Shown here in pieces: positions 18,633 through 27,547 of a stretch of DNA of 64,000 nucleotides (within the stretch, counting starts at the first letter, position 1; each line of letters opens with the position of its first letter). The position numbers were made by a program, and so were the translations under genes. This stretch comes from RUG11462 sp036308645. Lineage in GTDB: Bacteria > Bacillota > Clostridia > Oscillospirales > Acutalibacteraceae. A model generated the notes under the pieces. It was not told where the DNA came from and did no database searches. It worked only from the letters and a program-made list of their open reading frames with translations. Where the stretch lies: positions 1 to 64,000 of the forward strand of contig JAXJVH010000013.1 in the NCBI GenBank assembly GCA_036308645.1, read 5' to 3'.

Positions 18633-19366
18633 AATATAATCTCCTTGAATTTTTCTTTGATTATCAAAAAATCTTCTTCGCTGTAGTAATTGTGATATGA
18701 ATTTTTAAGTAATATTGTTTCAAAAATCGGATATTCTTTTAGCATATCATAAGATGTTGGAGAAACATATTCGTCTTTTTCCGATTGAAAAGCAATTGCA
18801 GGGACAATAAGCCGAGAAAGTTGTTTATCTGTTTCATTTATTTTTAAAAAGAGTTCAATGTATCTTGGAATAAACGAAAAATATTTCAACAGATGTTTTT
18901 CTTGCTTGATACTATGCCCGTTTTTTGCCGCATTTGCAGTAATGTCATTTGTACCGATTTTGTCAAAAAATACTTTTGCTTCATCACTTACCGCCATCGG
19001 TTTTACGGCGACTTTAACAGGAACCGACAGTAAGAACAGTCTTTTTATTTTTTGAGGATATTTTAAGGCGGTTTCAATTGCCAGCAACGTCCCCATCGAA
19101 TGTCCGATGATTACTATGTTTTTATATTTTCTGTTAAGATAAATCATCATATTTTCAACTTGGTCTTCCCATTTTTTCATTGAAGATTTTGCAAAATCTT
19201 TTATATTTTTGCCATGACCGTCAAGCAGTATATTATAAACAGAACTGTCATTCGGCACTAATTCTGTAAGTTTTTTAAAATGGTCGGGAGAACCGATAAT
19301 TCCGTGAATAAACAGATAAGCATTGTCGGCATTTTCAACTTCTCTTATATATTCTTTATGCGGCAT
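18629..19366 (-). CDS. Alpha/beta hydrolase, carboxylesterase-like
   Basis: 245 residues. The nucleophile elbow GHSMGT lies near residue 88; the oxyanion region FIHGIIGSPDHF is near 18; a C-terminal YVSP/SYHNYYSEED region supplies the likely catalytic Asp and His. Resembles monoacylglycerol lipase or carboxylesterase families; substrate unknown. Translationally coupled to naxE. Confidence 0.85.
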   Translation of the reverse strand: MPHKEYIREVENADNAYLFIHGIIGSPDHFKKLTELVPNDSSVYNILLDGHGKNIKDFAKSSMKKWEDQVENMMIYLNRKYKNIVIIGHSMGTLLAIETALKYPQKIKRLFLLSVPVKVAVKPMAVSDEAKVFFDKIGTNDITANAAKNGHSIKQEKHLLKYFSFIPRYIELFLKINETDKQLSRLIVPAIAFQSEKDEYVSPTSYDMLKEYPIFETILLKNSYHNYYSEEDFLIIKEKFKEIIL

Positions 19367-19427
19367 GATAAAATCTCCTTTTTCTTATTATATCATAAGT
19401 AATTAAAAATTTCAAAAGTATAAAAAT

Positions 19428-19459
19428 TAAGCCTCGGAAATCCGAGACTTAATTTTTAT
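19428..19459. terminator. Terminator overlapping the end of a small gene
   Basis: ATTAAGCCTCGG (about 19427-19438) can pair with CCGAGACTTAAT (19443-19453) with a central mismatch and short loop, flanked by A and T tracts. The 3' arm contains the stop codon of the small minus-strand gene. Confidence 0.75.
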
Positions 19460-19661
19460 CTAAATCTAAAAGCATATCCTTGAATTTTGAGGCGTGTACG
19501 CCTTCTTCTTCTGCAAATTTTCCGAACATTTGCGACGCTTGTTCATTATCTTCAATTTCTTTTTCGCAAACTTTAAATTCCCTTACTAACTGCATTGAAT
19601 TTTCCCATGCCCGAAGCAATCGGTCTCTGGTGTTTATTTTAACCTCGTGAATACTGCTCAT
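19449..19661 (-). CDS. Small helical ferritin/rubrerythrin-like protein
   Basis: 70 residues, entirely helical, with EVKINTRDRLLRAWENSM and EEGVHASKFKDMLLD segments that recall one half of a ferritin-like bundle. I do not recognise a named family with certainty. AAAGGA lies 8 bases before ATG 19661; an in-frame GTG six bases upstream is less likely. Divergent from the ferritin/coat-like gene at 19766, suggesting a shared sporulation or stress setting (inference). Confidence 0.6.
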   Translation of the reverse strand: MSSIHEVKINTRDRLLRAWENSMQLVREFKVCEKEIEDNEQASQMFGKFAEEEGVHASKFKDMLLDLDKN

Positions 19662-19765
19662 AACCACAGTCCTTTCTGTTTTGTTTTTATTATAAGTAAA
19701 AACAAAAATATTATTCTTGTATAAATTTTCATTTATAGCAAAAACTTATTATCGAGGTGAATAAA

Positions 19766-20218
19766 ATGCTTTTATCACAAAAAGAAACAGATTTATTGAA
19801 AGATTTAAAAGGACAGGAAAAACTTTGTGTAGAAAAATACAAAAAGGCTGCCGAACAGGCAAAAGACGAACAATTACAGCGCCTGTTTTTGAAAATTGCC
19901 GAAATTGAGCAACAGCATTATGAAGCGGTTTGCGCTATTATGAATAGTACTGCTGAGCCTCAAAGTATTCCTACTCCTGTTAATCAAGGATTTTCGGCAA
20001 CTTACGGTATTGATGAAAATGAGCAGAAAAAGAACGACTGTTATTTGTGTTCAGACGCTTTGGCTATGGAAAAACATGCTTCCCATTTATACGATACCTG
20101 CGTGTTTGAGTTTAAAGAGCAAAGTTTACGCAATCAACTCAACAGTATTCAAAAACAAGAGCAAGAACACGGTAAATTAATTTACGATTATATGAGTACA
20201 AATTCTATGTATTCATAA
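19766..20218 (+). CDS. Spore-coat/ferritin-like (CotF-type) protein
   Basis: 150 residues. Two long helical stretches contain ferritin-like spacing of acidic residues and histidine (LFLKIAEIEQQHYEAV, near 50-65; NSIQKQEQEHGKLIYDY near the C-terminus), as in proteins annotated as CotF-like spore coat or rubrerythrin-like. The linker (70-105) has CYLC. AGGTG lies 7 bases before ATG 19766, preferred over GTG 19757. Followed by a strong terminator. Confidence 0.7.
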   Translation: MLLSQKETDLLKDLKGQEKLCVEKYKKAAEQAKDEQLQRLFLKIAEIEQQHYEAVCAIMNSTAEPQSIPTPVNQGFSATYGIDENEQKKNDCYLCSDALAMEKHASHLYDTCVFEFKEQSLRNQLNSIQKQEQEHGKLIYDYMSTNSMYS

Positions 20219-20252
20219 AAAACACCCTCGCAAAAGTGAGGGTGTTTTAAAG
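20219..20252 (+). terminator. Terminator, shared with metK
   Basis: AACACCCTCgcaaaaGTGAGGGTGTTTT type hairpin (about 20220-20250), A and T tracts on both sides; lies between converging genes. Confidence 0.9.
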
Positions 20253-20262
20253 CATTGCTGAA

Positions 20263-21444
20263 TTATTTTACTGCGTTTAAAAGTTCTTCGGTTTTATCTG
20301 TTCTTTCCCAAACAAACTCGTCAAGCGGTCTGCCGAAATGACCGTAATTTGAAGTAAGGGAATAAATAGGTCTGCGTAAGTTTAAATCTCTGATTATAGC
20401 GGCAGGGCGTAAATCAAACACTTTAATAACCGCGTCGGAAATTACAGAATCGGCATATTTACCCGTGCCGAATGTTTCTACCGAAACAGAAACAGGCTTT
20501 GCAACGCCGATAGCATAAGCAAGTTGAATTTCACACTTGTCGGCAAGTCCCGCCGCAACAATGTTTTTAGCAACATATCTTGCCATATAAGCCGCCGAAC
20601 GGTCAACTTTTGTCGGGTCTTTACCGGAAAATGCACCGCCGCCGTGACGAGCATATCCGCCGTAGGTATCAACAATGATTTTTCTGCCTGTAAGACCTGT
20701 ATCACCCTGCGGTCCGCCGATAACAAATCTGCCTGTCGGGTTAATAAAATATTTTGTGTTTTCATCAACAAGTTCAGCGGGTATAACAGTATCAATAATA
20801 TGTTTTTTAACATCTTTACGCAATGTTTCGGTATCTATATCTTCAGTATGTTGTGTTGAAACAACAACCGCGTCAATTCTTACAGGCTTATCGTTTTCAT
20901 CATATTCAACCGTAACCTGTGATTTTCCGTCGGGACGAAGATAGGTAAGAGTACCGTTTTTGCGAACTTCTGTAAGTTTTTCACACAACTTGTGAGCATA
21001 GTATGCGGCAATCGGCATATAGTCTTTTGTATCGTTACAAGCGTAACCGAACATAAGTCCCTGGTCGCCTGCGCCGAACTGATTAAGTTCGTCCTCTTCG
21101 CCGCCTTTAAGTTCGTAAGAGTTGTCTACTCCCATTGCAATATCCGGCGACTGCTTATCAAGCGAGACATTAACAGAACAGGTATTGCCGTTAAAGCCTG
21201 CTTTTTCGCTGTCATAACCGATTTTGCAAAGAGTTTTACGAACTATTGTAGGAATATCTATTTGAGCGTTAGTAGTTATTTCACCCATAACCGTAATACT
21301 GCCTGTAGTAGCAAAAGTTTCACAAGCAACTCTTGAATATGGGTCTTGTTCGAGCATTGCGTCTAAAATTGCGTCGGAAATTCCATCGCAAACTTTGTCA
21401 GGATGTCCTTCCGTAACCGATTCCGAAGTAAATAATTTTTTCAT
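20263..21444 (-). CDS. metK: S-adenosylmethionine synthetase
   Basis: 393 residues. Characteristic motifs: FTSESVTEGHPDKVCDGISD at the start, GAGDQGLMFGYA near 120, and GGGAFSGKDPTKVDRSAAY near 270, the signature loops for ATP and methionine binding. Makes S-adenosylmethionine. Controlled by the SAM-I riboswitch directly upstream, giving product feedback. Confidence 0.98.
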   Translation of the reverse strand: MKKLFTSESVTEGHPDKVCDGISDAILDAMLEQDPYSRVACETFATTGSITVMGEITTNAQIDIPTIVRKTLCKIGYDSEKAGFNGNTCSVNVSLDKQSPDIAMGVDNSYELKGGEEDELNQFGAGDQGLMFGYACNDTKDYMPIAAYYAHKLCEKLTEVRKNGTLTYLRPDGKSQVTVEYDENDKPVRIDAVVVSTQHTEDIDTETLRKDVKKHIIDTVIPAELVDENTKYFINPTGRFVIGGPQGDTGLTGRKIIVDTYGGYARHGGGAFSGKDPTKVDRSAAYMARYVAKNIVAAGLADKCEIQLAYAIGVAKPVSVSVETFGTGKYADSVISDAVIKVFDLRPAAIIRDLNLRRPIYSLTSNYGHFGRPLDEFVWERTDKTEELLNAVK

Positions 21445-21499
21445 TCTGAAATTTTCCTTTCCGTTTTATGTTTTTTGCGATAAATTCCCAAAAACAAAA

Positions 21500-21660
21500 A
21501 ATCCGCAAGTATCAAAATAATACCTGCGAATTTGCGGTTAGCATTTTAACCTCATCTCGCAGTAAATCTGCAGGACTTGGCACCTTAACCTTACGGTCAG
21601 GTTGCCGTAGCTTCACAGGGCCTATCCCTCCGCTACTCTTGATAAGGAGTTTATCAACTG
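21500..21660 (-). promoter_or_regulatory. SAM-I (S-box) riboswitch
   Basis: On the minus strand: CTCTTATCAAGAG-type P1 start (CTCCTTATCAAGAGTAGCGG), GGCCCTGTGAAGC, CGGCAACCTGACC and AAGGTGCCAAGTCCTGC in order, the conserved S-box core. A terminator (ACCGCAAATTCGCAGG / TACTTGCGGATTTTTTG) follows near 21500-21540. Expected to shut off metK when SAM is plentiful. Confidence 0.96.
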
Positions 21661-21666
21661 TAATTC

Positions 21667-21695
21667 ATTATATATGACTATTGCGCTTTTGTCAA
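21667..21695 (-). promoter_or_regulatory. Promoter of the metK riboswitch transcript
   Basis: Minus strand TTGACA (21690-21695), 17-bp spacer, TATAAT (21667-21672): a consensus promoter directly before the S-box. Confidence 0.92.
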
Positions 21696-21726
21696 TATAT
21701 TTTGCAAAAATACAGAATTGTCTAAT

Positions 21727-22323
21727 CTATATTTTTGAACTGCCTTTTAAAATCGGGGTGAGTTTCTTGTATGTAAGCATACAAATTAAAGTATCGAGTA
21801 ATCCTTTGAATATGTTAAACGGAGTGTTAAAAATAATCAAAGCCTCCCAAAGATTATCTACAGAAGGAAGTATAGCATGGTACATACCTATTATTGCTTC
21901 CATGGGCATAAACGCGGTGTAAATAGGATAAACGATATAGTAATTTGTAAATATTCCTATAACCGACATAACTACAGCGCCTAAAACCGAACCTAAAAAA
22001 GCGCTTTTTTTGGATTTATGCTTTTTATAAATAAGGCCTGCTATAAATACAAATACCGCTCCGAGCAAAAAGTTAGACAATTCGCCGACGCCGCCGGTAG
22101 TGCCGATAGGCAAGTGCATAAGGTTTTTCAAAAGGCAAACCGCAACGCCCCAAACAGGTCCGTAGGCAAATGACGCAATCAGCGCAGGTAATTCGGAAAA
22201 ATCAAGTTTTATAAAACTCGGAATTATAAAACTTAACGGTATTTCAATCATCATAAGTACAAATGCAAGCGCTGAAAGAATACCTGTGGCGCAAACCGCT
22301 CTTAAATGTTTGTTTTTGTTCAT
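21727..22323 (-). CDS. ribU: ECF-type riboflavin transporter S component
   Basis: 198 residues, about six membrane segments, with the S-component layout: N-terminal ALAFVLMMIEIPL helix, FIKLDFSELPALIASFAYGP (a RibU-like motif), KNLMHLPIGTTGGVGELSNF and a lysine-rich end. Takes up riboflavin together with a shared ECF energy module encoded elsewhere. The FMN riboswitch upstream supports this substrate. Confidence 0.93.
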   Translation of the reverse strand: MNKNKHLRAVCATGILSALAFVLMMIEIPLSFIIPSFIKLDFSELPALIASFAYGPVWGVAVCLLKNLMHLPIGTTGGVGELSNFLLGAVFVFIAGLIYKKHKSKKSAFLGSVLGAVVMSVIGIFTNYYIVYPIYTAFMPMEAIIGMYHAILPSVDNLWEALIIFNTPFNIFKGLLDTLICMLTYKKLTPILKGSSKI

Positions 22324-22364
22324 AAGAAATCTCTCCGTAAAATAAAATTTTTCTTTGAAACAAA

Positions 22365-22400
22365 AAATAAGACCCTGATAATATTACTATCATCAGGGCG
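22365..22400 (-). terminator. Expression-platform terminator of the FMN riboswitch
   Basis: GACCCTGATAATATTAC...ATCAGGGC on the + strand: an inverted repeat (CCCTGATAAT / ATCATCAGGG) followed on the minus strand by a T-rich run, located between aptamer and ribU. Confidence 0.8.
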
Positions 22401-22413
22401 CAAAAACATCTTA

Positions 22414-22556
22414 TTTTTCTTTTTCCATCCGGACTGTAACCGTCGGCTGCGGAATTGCACCGCATCAGCTCGGCGTCTGCCGAGGTCGAGGGCTTACGGA
22501 TTAAAAATTTAATCCGATTACCTCCGGTGGAGAATTTCACTCCGCCCCAAAGATTA
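22414..22556 (-). promoter_or_regulatory. FMN riboswitch (RFN element)
   Basis: On the minus strand the RFN core is nearly textbook: GGGGCGGAGTGAAATTC, CCACCGGAGGTAATCGG, GTAAGCCCTCGACC, CTGATGCGGTGCAATTCCG and CGACGGTTACAGTCCGGATG. It lies between the promoter at 22562-22590 and ribU. Confidence 0.97.
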
Positions 22557-22561
22557 TTAAT

Positions 22562-22590
22562 ATTATAATACTGATATTATGTTTTGTCAA
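22562..22590 (-). promoter_or_regulatory. Promoter of the ribU riboswitch transcript
   Basis: Minus strand TTGACA (22585-22590), 17-bp spacer, TATAAT (22562-22567), just before the FMN aptamer. Confidence 0.92.
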
Positions 22591-22637
22591 TGTTTTATGC
22601 AGAGTAAAAATTATAAGTTACAAAGTTTTTATATTTA

Positions 22638-22666
22638 TTGCAAATAGAGGTTTTATATGATAAAAT
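22638..22666 (+). promoter_or_regulatory. Predicted promoter of the transglutaminase-like gene
   Basis: TTGCAA at 22638-22643, 17-bp spacer, TAAAAT at 22661-22666, 45 bases before the TTG start. Confidence 0.7.
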
Positions 22667-22710
22667 AATTAATATAATTAAAGAATTGATTTTACGAGGA
22701 GAGGTATTAA

Positions 22711-24219
22711 TTGAAAAAAACAGTTTCATTAATATTATGTTTTTCTTTAATATTTACCATTTTCGGAATATCAGTATACGCTGATAATAATTCAGCCGAT
22801 ATTTCAAACGGGTTAACTTATAAAGAATATGATTATTCTACCTCTGTTAAAAGACGTACTTCGGTTTCAAGCATAAAAAAGTTTTGTGAAACTCGACTTG
22901 AAAATTATTCGGAATGGATAAAGAATAATGCAGAGTTTACATTGGAATGTCCTAAAAAGAATGTTTCGGACTTAAAATTGATAATGTATTTAAATGATAT
23001 TTCTAATTTACTCAAAGGAAAAATAGGTAAGCAGTATGCAGTTTGTAATATTGTTTTTAATTACAGCGCAAGCAATTATAAATCTTTTAGTGCTTTTTCA
23101 AATAAATTGTTTTCTTTAAAAGAAGCCCTGAATTATCAGTGGTCAAGTTGGGGAGGATACAACCGACTGGGATTTAGTTTAGGTTCTTCATGGAGCGGAA
23201 ATAATTATCAATTGCAAGTTTCATTGTTTGTAAACGGTTCCGGCAACGATGGGTTTATTACAGCGACTGAATCGGAAAAAGATGTGCGAGAATATCATAA
23301 TAAACTGATGTCGATTTATAAAAATGCAAAAGATTATGCGGGAACTGATAAATTTAAATTGGTTTATTATTTTTGTTGGTGGTTGGATAATAATATTAAA
23401 TATAAATTTGTTTTTGATAACAGCCCTATAAATGCTTTTGCCGACGGCTATACGGTTTGCGGCGGTTATGCAAACGCTTTGAAAGATTTATGTAATTTGG
23501 CAGGAATCCCTGCGTTGGTTCCTACCAATGATAAACTTAATCACGCATGGAATCAGGTTTATTTAAACGGCGAATGGTATACGGTTGATTTATGTAACGT
23601 TGTAAATTCAGTGGGCGGAAGTTATTATTATAAATATTTATTTAAAGACCCTGACGCTACGAGCGACAATGTACAAGTGGAAAATTCTATAAAAAAACAA
23701 CTTATTACTCCTACTCCGTTTTTTATTGATTATAAAAATTACATTATTAATAAAAAGATTAACATTTCTCATTTTTTAGGCGGAATTAAAAACGCCGAGA
23801 TTAAAGTAGTATCTTCAAATAAAGATATTATCAGCGTTAGCGGTAATACAATTTTGAATCCGAAAAAATGCGGAAAAACCACGCTTACTGTAAGCGTTAA
23901 CCAAAACGGCAAAAGTTATGTGATTAAAAAAACTCTAATCAGCATTGTTCCTAAAACTCCGAAAGCGTCTTTTTACGGCGGCAAGGGCAAAATAAAAGCG
24001 GTTTATAAAAAGTCAGACGGCGCTACCGGATTTCAGGTAGAGTTAAAAAAAGGCAGTAAAACGAACTTCAAAAAGTTTAATACTAAAAGCAATGCGGTTA
24101 AGTTTATTGAAAATTTAAATAAGGGCAATTATTCAGTCAGAATGAGGGCATTTTGCAAAAGTAACGATAAAACAGGTTACAGTTTGTGGACAAAGTCAAA
24201 AACAATTAAAGTAACCTAA
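22711..24219 (+). CDS. Secreted transglutaminase-like protein
   Basis: 502 residues, TTG start with GAGGAGAGG upstream. A signal peptide (about 1-24, cleaved near VYADN) directs export. The middle domain has the transglutaminase/protease-like triad: Cys250 in TVCGGYANAL, His278 in NHAWNQVYL and Asp293 in WYTVDLCN. A BIG/Ig-like segment (about 345-420) and a C-terminal fibronectin-III-like domain (KIKAVYKKSDGATGFQVEL) follow, the latter resembling the end of the surface protein at the left edge. Probably acts on cell-surface or extracellular peptides; whether as protease or crosslinker cannot be told. Confidence 0.85.
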   Translation: MKKTVSLILCFSLIFTIFGISVYADNNSADISNGLTYKEYDYSTSVKRRTSVSSIKKFCETRLENYSEWIKNNAEFTLECPKKNVSDLKLIMYLNDISNLLKGKIGKQYAVCNIVFNYSASNYKSFSAFSNKLFSLKEALNYQWSSWGGYNRLGFSLGSSWSGNNYQLQVSLFVNGSGNDGFITATESEKDVREYHNKLMSIYKNAKDYAGTDKFKLVYYFCWWLDNNIKYKFVFDNSPINAFADGYTVCGGYANALKDLCNLAGIPALVPTNDKLNHAWNQVYLNGEWYTVDLCNVVNSVGGSYYYKYLFKDPDATSDNVQVENSIKKQLITPTPFFIDYKNYIINKKINISHFLGGIKNAEIKVVSSNKDIISVSGNTILNPKKCGKTTLTVSVNQNGKSYVIKKTLISIVPKTPKASFYGGKGKIKAVYKKSDGATGFQVELKKGSKTNFKKFNTKSNAVKFIENLNKGNYSVRMRAFCKSNDKTGYSLWTKSKTIKVT

Positions 24220-24225
24220 ACTACA

Positions 24226-24260
24226 TAAAGAGAAGTGCCGATAAGCGCTTCTCTTTATTA
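24226..24260 (+). terminator. Terminator after the transglutaminase-like gene
   Basis: AGAGAAGTGC pairs with GCGCTTCTCT across a short loop, followed by T-rich sequence. Confidence 0.85.
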
Positions 24261-24287
24261 TTTTTTTAATTAATATTAAAAAAACAC

Positions 24288-24316
24288 TTGAAATAACTGC
24301 GAAAATCTGTTATAAT
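24288..24316 (+). promoter_or_regulatory. Promoter of tRNA-Gln
   Basis: TTGAAA at 24288-24293, 17-bp spacer, TATAAT at 24311-24316, 19 bases before the mature 5' end. Confidence 0.85.
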
Positions 24317-24334
24317 CTATTGGCGTTAATAAAT

Positions 24335-24409
24335 AGGGGTATCGCCAAGCGGTAAGGCACTGGATTTTGATTCCAGCATTCGTAGGTTCAAATCCTGCTA
24401 CCCCTGCCA
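24335..24409 (+). tRNA. tRNA-Gln (UUG)
   Basis: Acceptor stem AGGGGTA/TACCCCT, D-arm GCCAAGCGGTAAGGC, anticodon arm CTGGA-TTTTGAT-TCCAG with anticodon TTG, T-loop TTCAAAT, encoded CCA. 75 nt including CCA. Confidence 0.97.
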
Positions 24410-24412
24410 AAA

Positions 24413-24443
24413 ATCCCGTTCACGCAAGTGGGCGGGACTTTTT
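24413..24443 (+). terminator. Terminator of tRNA-Gln
   Basis: CCCGttCACgcaaGTGggCGGG hairpin directly after the CCA, followed by CTTTTT. Confidence 0.8.
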
Positions 24444-24527
24444 ACTTCTTACCTATTACCTCTTCGCTCTTACATCGACCGAAACTCCACGGGATTTTTG
24501 GGAAGTAATAGGTAAGAGGTAATAAGT
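24444..24527. repeat. Intergenic imperfect inverted repeat with TTACCTATTACCTCT-like units
   Basis: Arm 1 (24444-24464, ACTTCTTACCTATTACCTCT) resembles the reverse complement of arm 2 (24502-24527, which reads ACTTATTACCTCTTACCTAT on the other strand). A second pair, AAAAATCCCGT before and ACGGGATTTTT inside (about 24409-24419 and 24489-24499), adds dyad symmetry. No ORF. It may be a small dispersed intergenic palindrome, but only one copy lies in this window. The remaining 24528-24716 is AT-rich and carries a weak promoter-like TTTAAT-16-TATAAT at 24621-24648. Confidence 0.6.
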
Positions 24528-24716
24528 TAGGTGTGGCTCCGCCACGGATTATAAAGGCAAGTTTATGCCTTGCTCTTTTTGTTTTTTCAGCAAAATAAAT
24601 TTATATTTATAAAAAATACTTTTAATTAGTTATTTATTATGTTATAATTAAACAAATTAATTAGATTAATTAATTTGTTAGTATATAAATAATATTTTAT
24701 ATTTTTTAGAGGTCTT

Positions 24717-27545
24717 ATGAAAATTTCTGTTATTATTCCTGCATATAACGCAGAAAAGTTTCTTGTAGAGTCACTACAAAGCGTTGTTAATCAAACTATA
24801 GATGATTTTGAGATCATCGTTATAGATGACGGCTCTACGGATTCTACATTAGATATTTTGAAAAATTATGAAAAATCTTATGAAAACTTTAATGTAATCT
24901 GTCAAGAAAACGCAGGTCCTGCTGCCGCAAGGAATAAAGGTCTTGATGTTGCAAAGGGCGAATATATTTATTTTTTCGACGCTGATGATGTGCTTGAACT
25001 TGACGCGCTTGAAAGCCTTTATGCCACAGCGCATCGGAGAAAATCAGATCTTGTTATAGCAAAATATGATATTTTTAATCAATTTAAGCATATTGAGGTA
25101 AAAAATATTAATGAACTTGTGGCAAAGCGAAAAATAGATAAATACGATCTTAAAATTTTGTGGACATTTTCTCTTTGGAATAAACTTTTTAAAAAGCAGA
25201 TTATTGATGAAAATAATTTCAGATTTAAAGATTTATGCTATTCGGAAGACGCAGAGTTTTTGATGAAATATGTTTATGCTGCAAAACGCATAACGGGATT
25301 GGATAAAGTGGTTTTGCATTACAGAAGAATAGCGGTAACTGTGCAGGACGAAGATTCTTCTATAACCGCTACACTTGATTCACGAAAAATATCTGATTAT
25401 ATTACCGCTCATGATTTAGTGCTTAAACATGCCGAGAAAAGTATCTTGAAAGATTTTTCGGAGTACGGTTCATTATCTGCCGCAATGCAAGAGAACTTTG
25501 AAATTAATTTATATATTAATGAAATAATTAAAAAAGAACTGCAAATTTTATTAAATCAGTTTTATTCAAAGTTTTGGAATTTAAGCGATACCGATACCGA
25601 AATGATTGTAAATGAAATCAATTTAAAGTTAAAAATGCTTAACTTAAAATCTTTATCCGAACTTCAATGCGCACATTTTGATTTGCCTTTGCTTAATCTT
25701 CCTAAAAATTCAGATGAATTGTTGGAAGTGGCTTGTTTTACGGCGGTTTTGTATGGAAATGAGGAGAATAGCGAAGATTTTGTTTCTTGTTTAAGTAGCC
25801 TTGTTTTACAAAATTTTGTTCGTTTTAAAATATATTTGCCTGCTGATATGAAAGAGTATGCAAAATCCGGTGGGTTTTGCCAGAAAAATATTTTTTATAT
25901 TGACGCTGAAAACGAGGAAGAATTATTTAAAAAATCGCTTGCTTCAGTCGATACCGAATATATCATTTTCTGCAATCCGAAAATTGTTTATTACAACAGC
26001 GCATTAAGAGTCGTTTATAAAAAGTATTTATATTCTAAACCTGATTTTGTTACCGAATTGATTTATCATGGTAATTTTGGCGAAATTCAGCCTGTAACAT
26101 TGAATAATATTTCCATTAAATCATTGTCATACGGCAAAAAGTATAACCAAAATTTGCAAATGGATTATACTTTGGCTAATAAGTTTTTTAAAGTTCGGTT
26201 TTTAAAAGAGAAACTTAATCCTAATCAAAGTATTTTAGAAAATCTTCCTGATTTATATAAAAAAGGATACTTCTTGTTTGATAACGACGGCATTGTTGTT
26301 TTTAACGACTCAAATGATAATTTTAAAGATTTTATCAGTACCGACCAAAGTATAGATTATATTAATCGTTATATGGAAGATAAGAAAGTTTCGCTTAAAA
26401 GCGAAAGATTGCGTGTGAAATCCGGCGAATCTTTAGTAAAACTTCAGTATTTAAAAAATAATTCTTTAGGAAATATTATTAAAAATATTACTATTTTTAT
26501 ATATAAAAAGCGTAAACTCAAAAATCGAACTTTATTCTTTTCAATCAGAAAAGACGGCGAACTCGAGGGCAATGCAAAGGCTTTGTATCCTTATGTAAAG
26601 GGCAAAAAGAAAATTTGTGCAAAGCGTTTGCCTCATAACTTCCTTTATGAACTTAAAATGATTAGAAATATTATGACCAGCCGTGTTATAGTAAGTGATG
26701 ATTATATCAGATATATTCGCCACTTTGCAGTTAAACCCGAACAAAAAGTTATCCAACTTTGGCATGCCTGCGGCGCATTTAAGAAATTCGGCAGACGCGG
26801 GACTAATATTTCCATAGCAACCGATCTTGCCACTCATGCACAATATAATCTTGTTTGCGTTAGCGGAGAAAATGTCAGAGAAGTTTATGCCGACGCTTTT
26901 GATATTGATTTAAGAAAAGTTTCGGCGCTCGGCTGCCCTTCTACCGATAAGTTTTTTGATACGACTGTTGTTGAGAACATCAAAAATAAGGTTTATTCCG
27001 AATATCCTCAATTTAAAGATAAAGAAATAATCGTTTATGCGCCTACTTTCAGAGACGTAGGTGATGACAGAACTGTTTTTACGCCTGAAATTAACTTTGA
27101 TGAATTATCGGCTTCTCTTTCGGATAATCAGATTTTTATAGTTTGCCCGCATCCTATAATGAAAAATAAGATTGTTGATAAAGAATATAAAAACATTTTT
27201 GTTATCAGAGATTTTTCTACCGATGATATAATGTTAATTTCCGATATGCTTATTACTGATTATTCGTCGGTTATTTTTGAATATTCTTTGCTAAATAAAC
27301 CTATTGCATTTTACTGCTATGATCTTGCAACTTATAATCGTGATTTTTATTTAAAATATCCCGAAGACTTACCGGGAGAAGTGCTTAATAATCAGCAAGA
27401 ACTTTTTGATTTTTTGAAATCCGACGACAGGCATAAGGTTTCTGATAAGCATAAAATTTTTGTTGAAAAATATATGTCTGCTTGCGACGGAAACAGCGGA
27501 AAAAGAATTGCAAATTTAATTAACAATTATCTTGGAGATAAATAA
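24717..27545 (+). CDS. Glycosyltransferase 2 fused to CDP-glycerol glycerophosphotransferase
   Basis: 942 residues. The N-terminal GT-A domain (1-230) has VSVIIP-like ISVIIPAYNAEKF, DDGSTD (37-42) and YFFDADDVLE. A middle region (about 330-560) looks like a second, degenerate GT-A-like domain. The C-terminal part (about 600-940) is a TagF/TagB-type CDP-glycerol glycerophosphotransferase: IQLWHACGAFKKFGRRG, VIYAPTFRD-like IIVYAPTFRDVG, FIVCPHPIMKN, and ITDYSSVIFEYSLLNKP. Such enzymes build teichoic-acid-like glycerol- or ribitol-phosphate polymers at the inner membrane face. AGAGG precedes the ATG. Confidence 0.88.
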   Translation: MKISVIIPAYNAEKFLVESLQSVVNQTIDDFEIIVIDDGSTDSTLDILKNYEKSYENFNVICQENAGPAAARNKGLDVAKGEYIYFFDADDVLELDALESLYATAHRRKSDLVIAKYDIFNQFKHIEVKNINELVAKRKIDKYDLKILWTFSLWNKLFKKQIIDENNFRFKDLCYSEDAEFLMKYVYAAKRITGLDKVVLHYRRIAVTVQDEDSSITATLDSRKISDYITAHDLVLKHAEKSILKDFSEYGSLSAAMQENFEINLYINEIIKKELQILLNQFYSKFWNLSDTDTEMIVNEINLKLKMLNLKSLSELQCAHFDLPLLNLPKNSDELLEVACFTAVLYGNEENSEDFVSCLSSLVLQNFVRFKIYLPADMKEYAKSGGFCQKNIFYIDAENEEELFKKSLASVDTEYIIFCNPKIVYYNSALRVVYKKYLYSKPDFVTELIYHGNFGEIQPVTLNNISIKSLSYGKKYNQNLQMDYTLANKFFKVRFLKEKLNPNQSILENLPDLYKKGYFLFDNDGIVVFNDSNDNFKDFISTDQSIDYINRYMEDKKVSLKSERLRVKSGESLVKLQYLKNNSLGNIIKNITIFIYKKRKLKNRTLFFSIRKDGELEGNAKALYPYVKGKKKICAKRLPHNFLYELKMIRNIMTSRVIVSDDYIRYIRHFAVKPEQKVIQLWHACGAFKKFGRRGTNISIATDLATHAQYNLVCVSGENVREVYADAFDIDLRKVSALGCPSTDKFFDTTVVENIKNKVYSEYPQFKDKEIIVYAPTFRDVGDDRTVFTPEINFDELSASLSDNQIFIVCPHPIMKNKIVDKEYKNIFVIRDFSTDDIMLISDMLITDYSSVIFEYSLLNKPIAFYCYDLATYNRDFYLKYPEDLPGEVLNNQQELFDFLKSDDRHKVSDKHKIFVEKYMSACDGNSGKRIANLINNYLGDK

Positions 27546-27547
27546 AA

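Noticed and set aside
24335..24409. tRNA-Gln as the attachment site of the conjugative element
   Set aside because: The tRNA is intact and more than 8 kb from the recombinases, and no repeat of its 3' end was found in the window.
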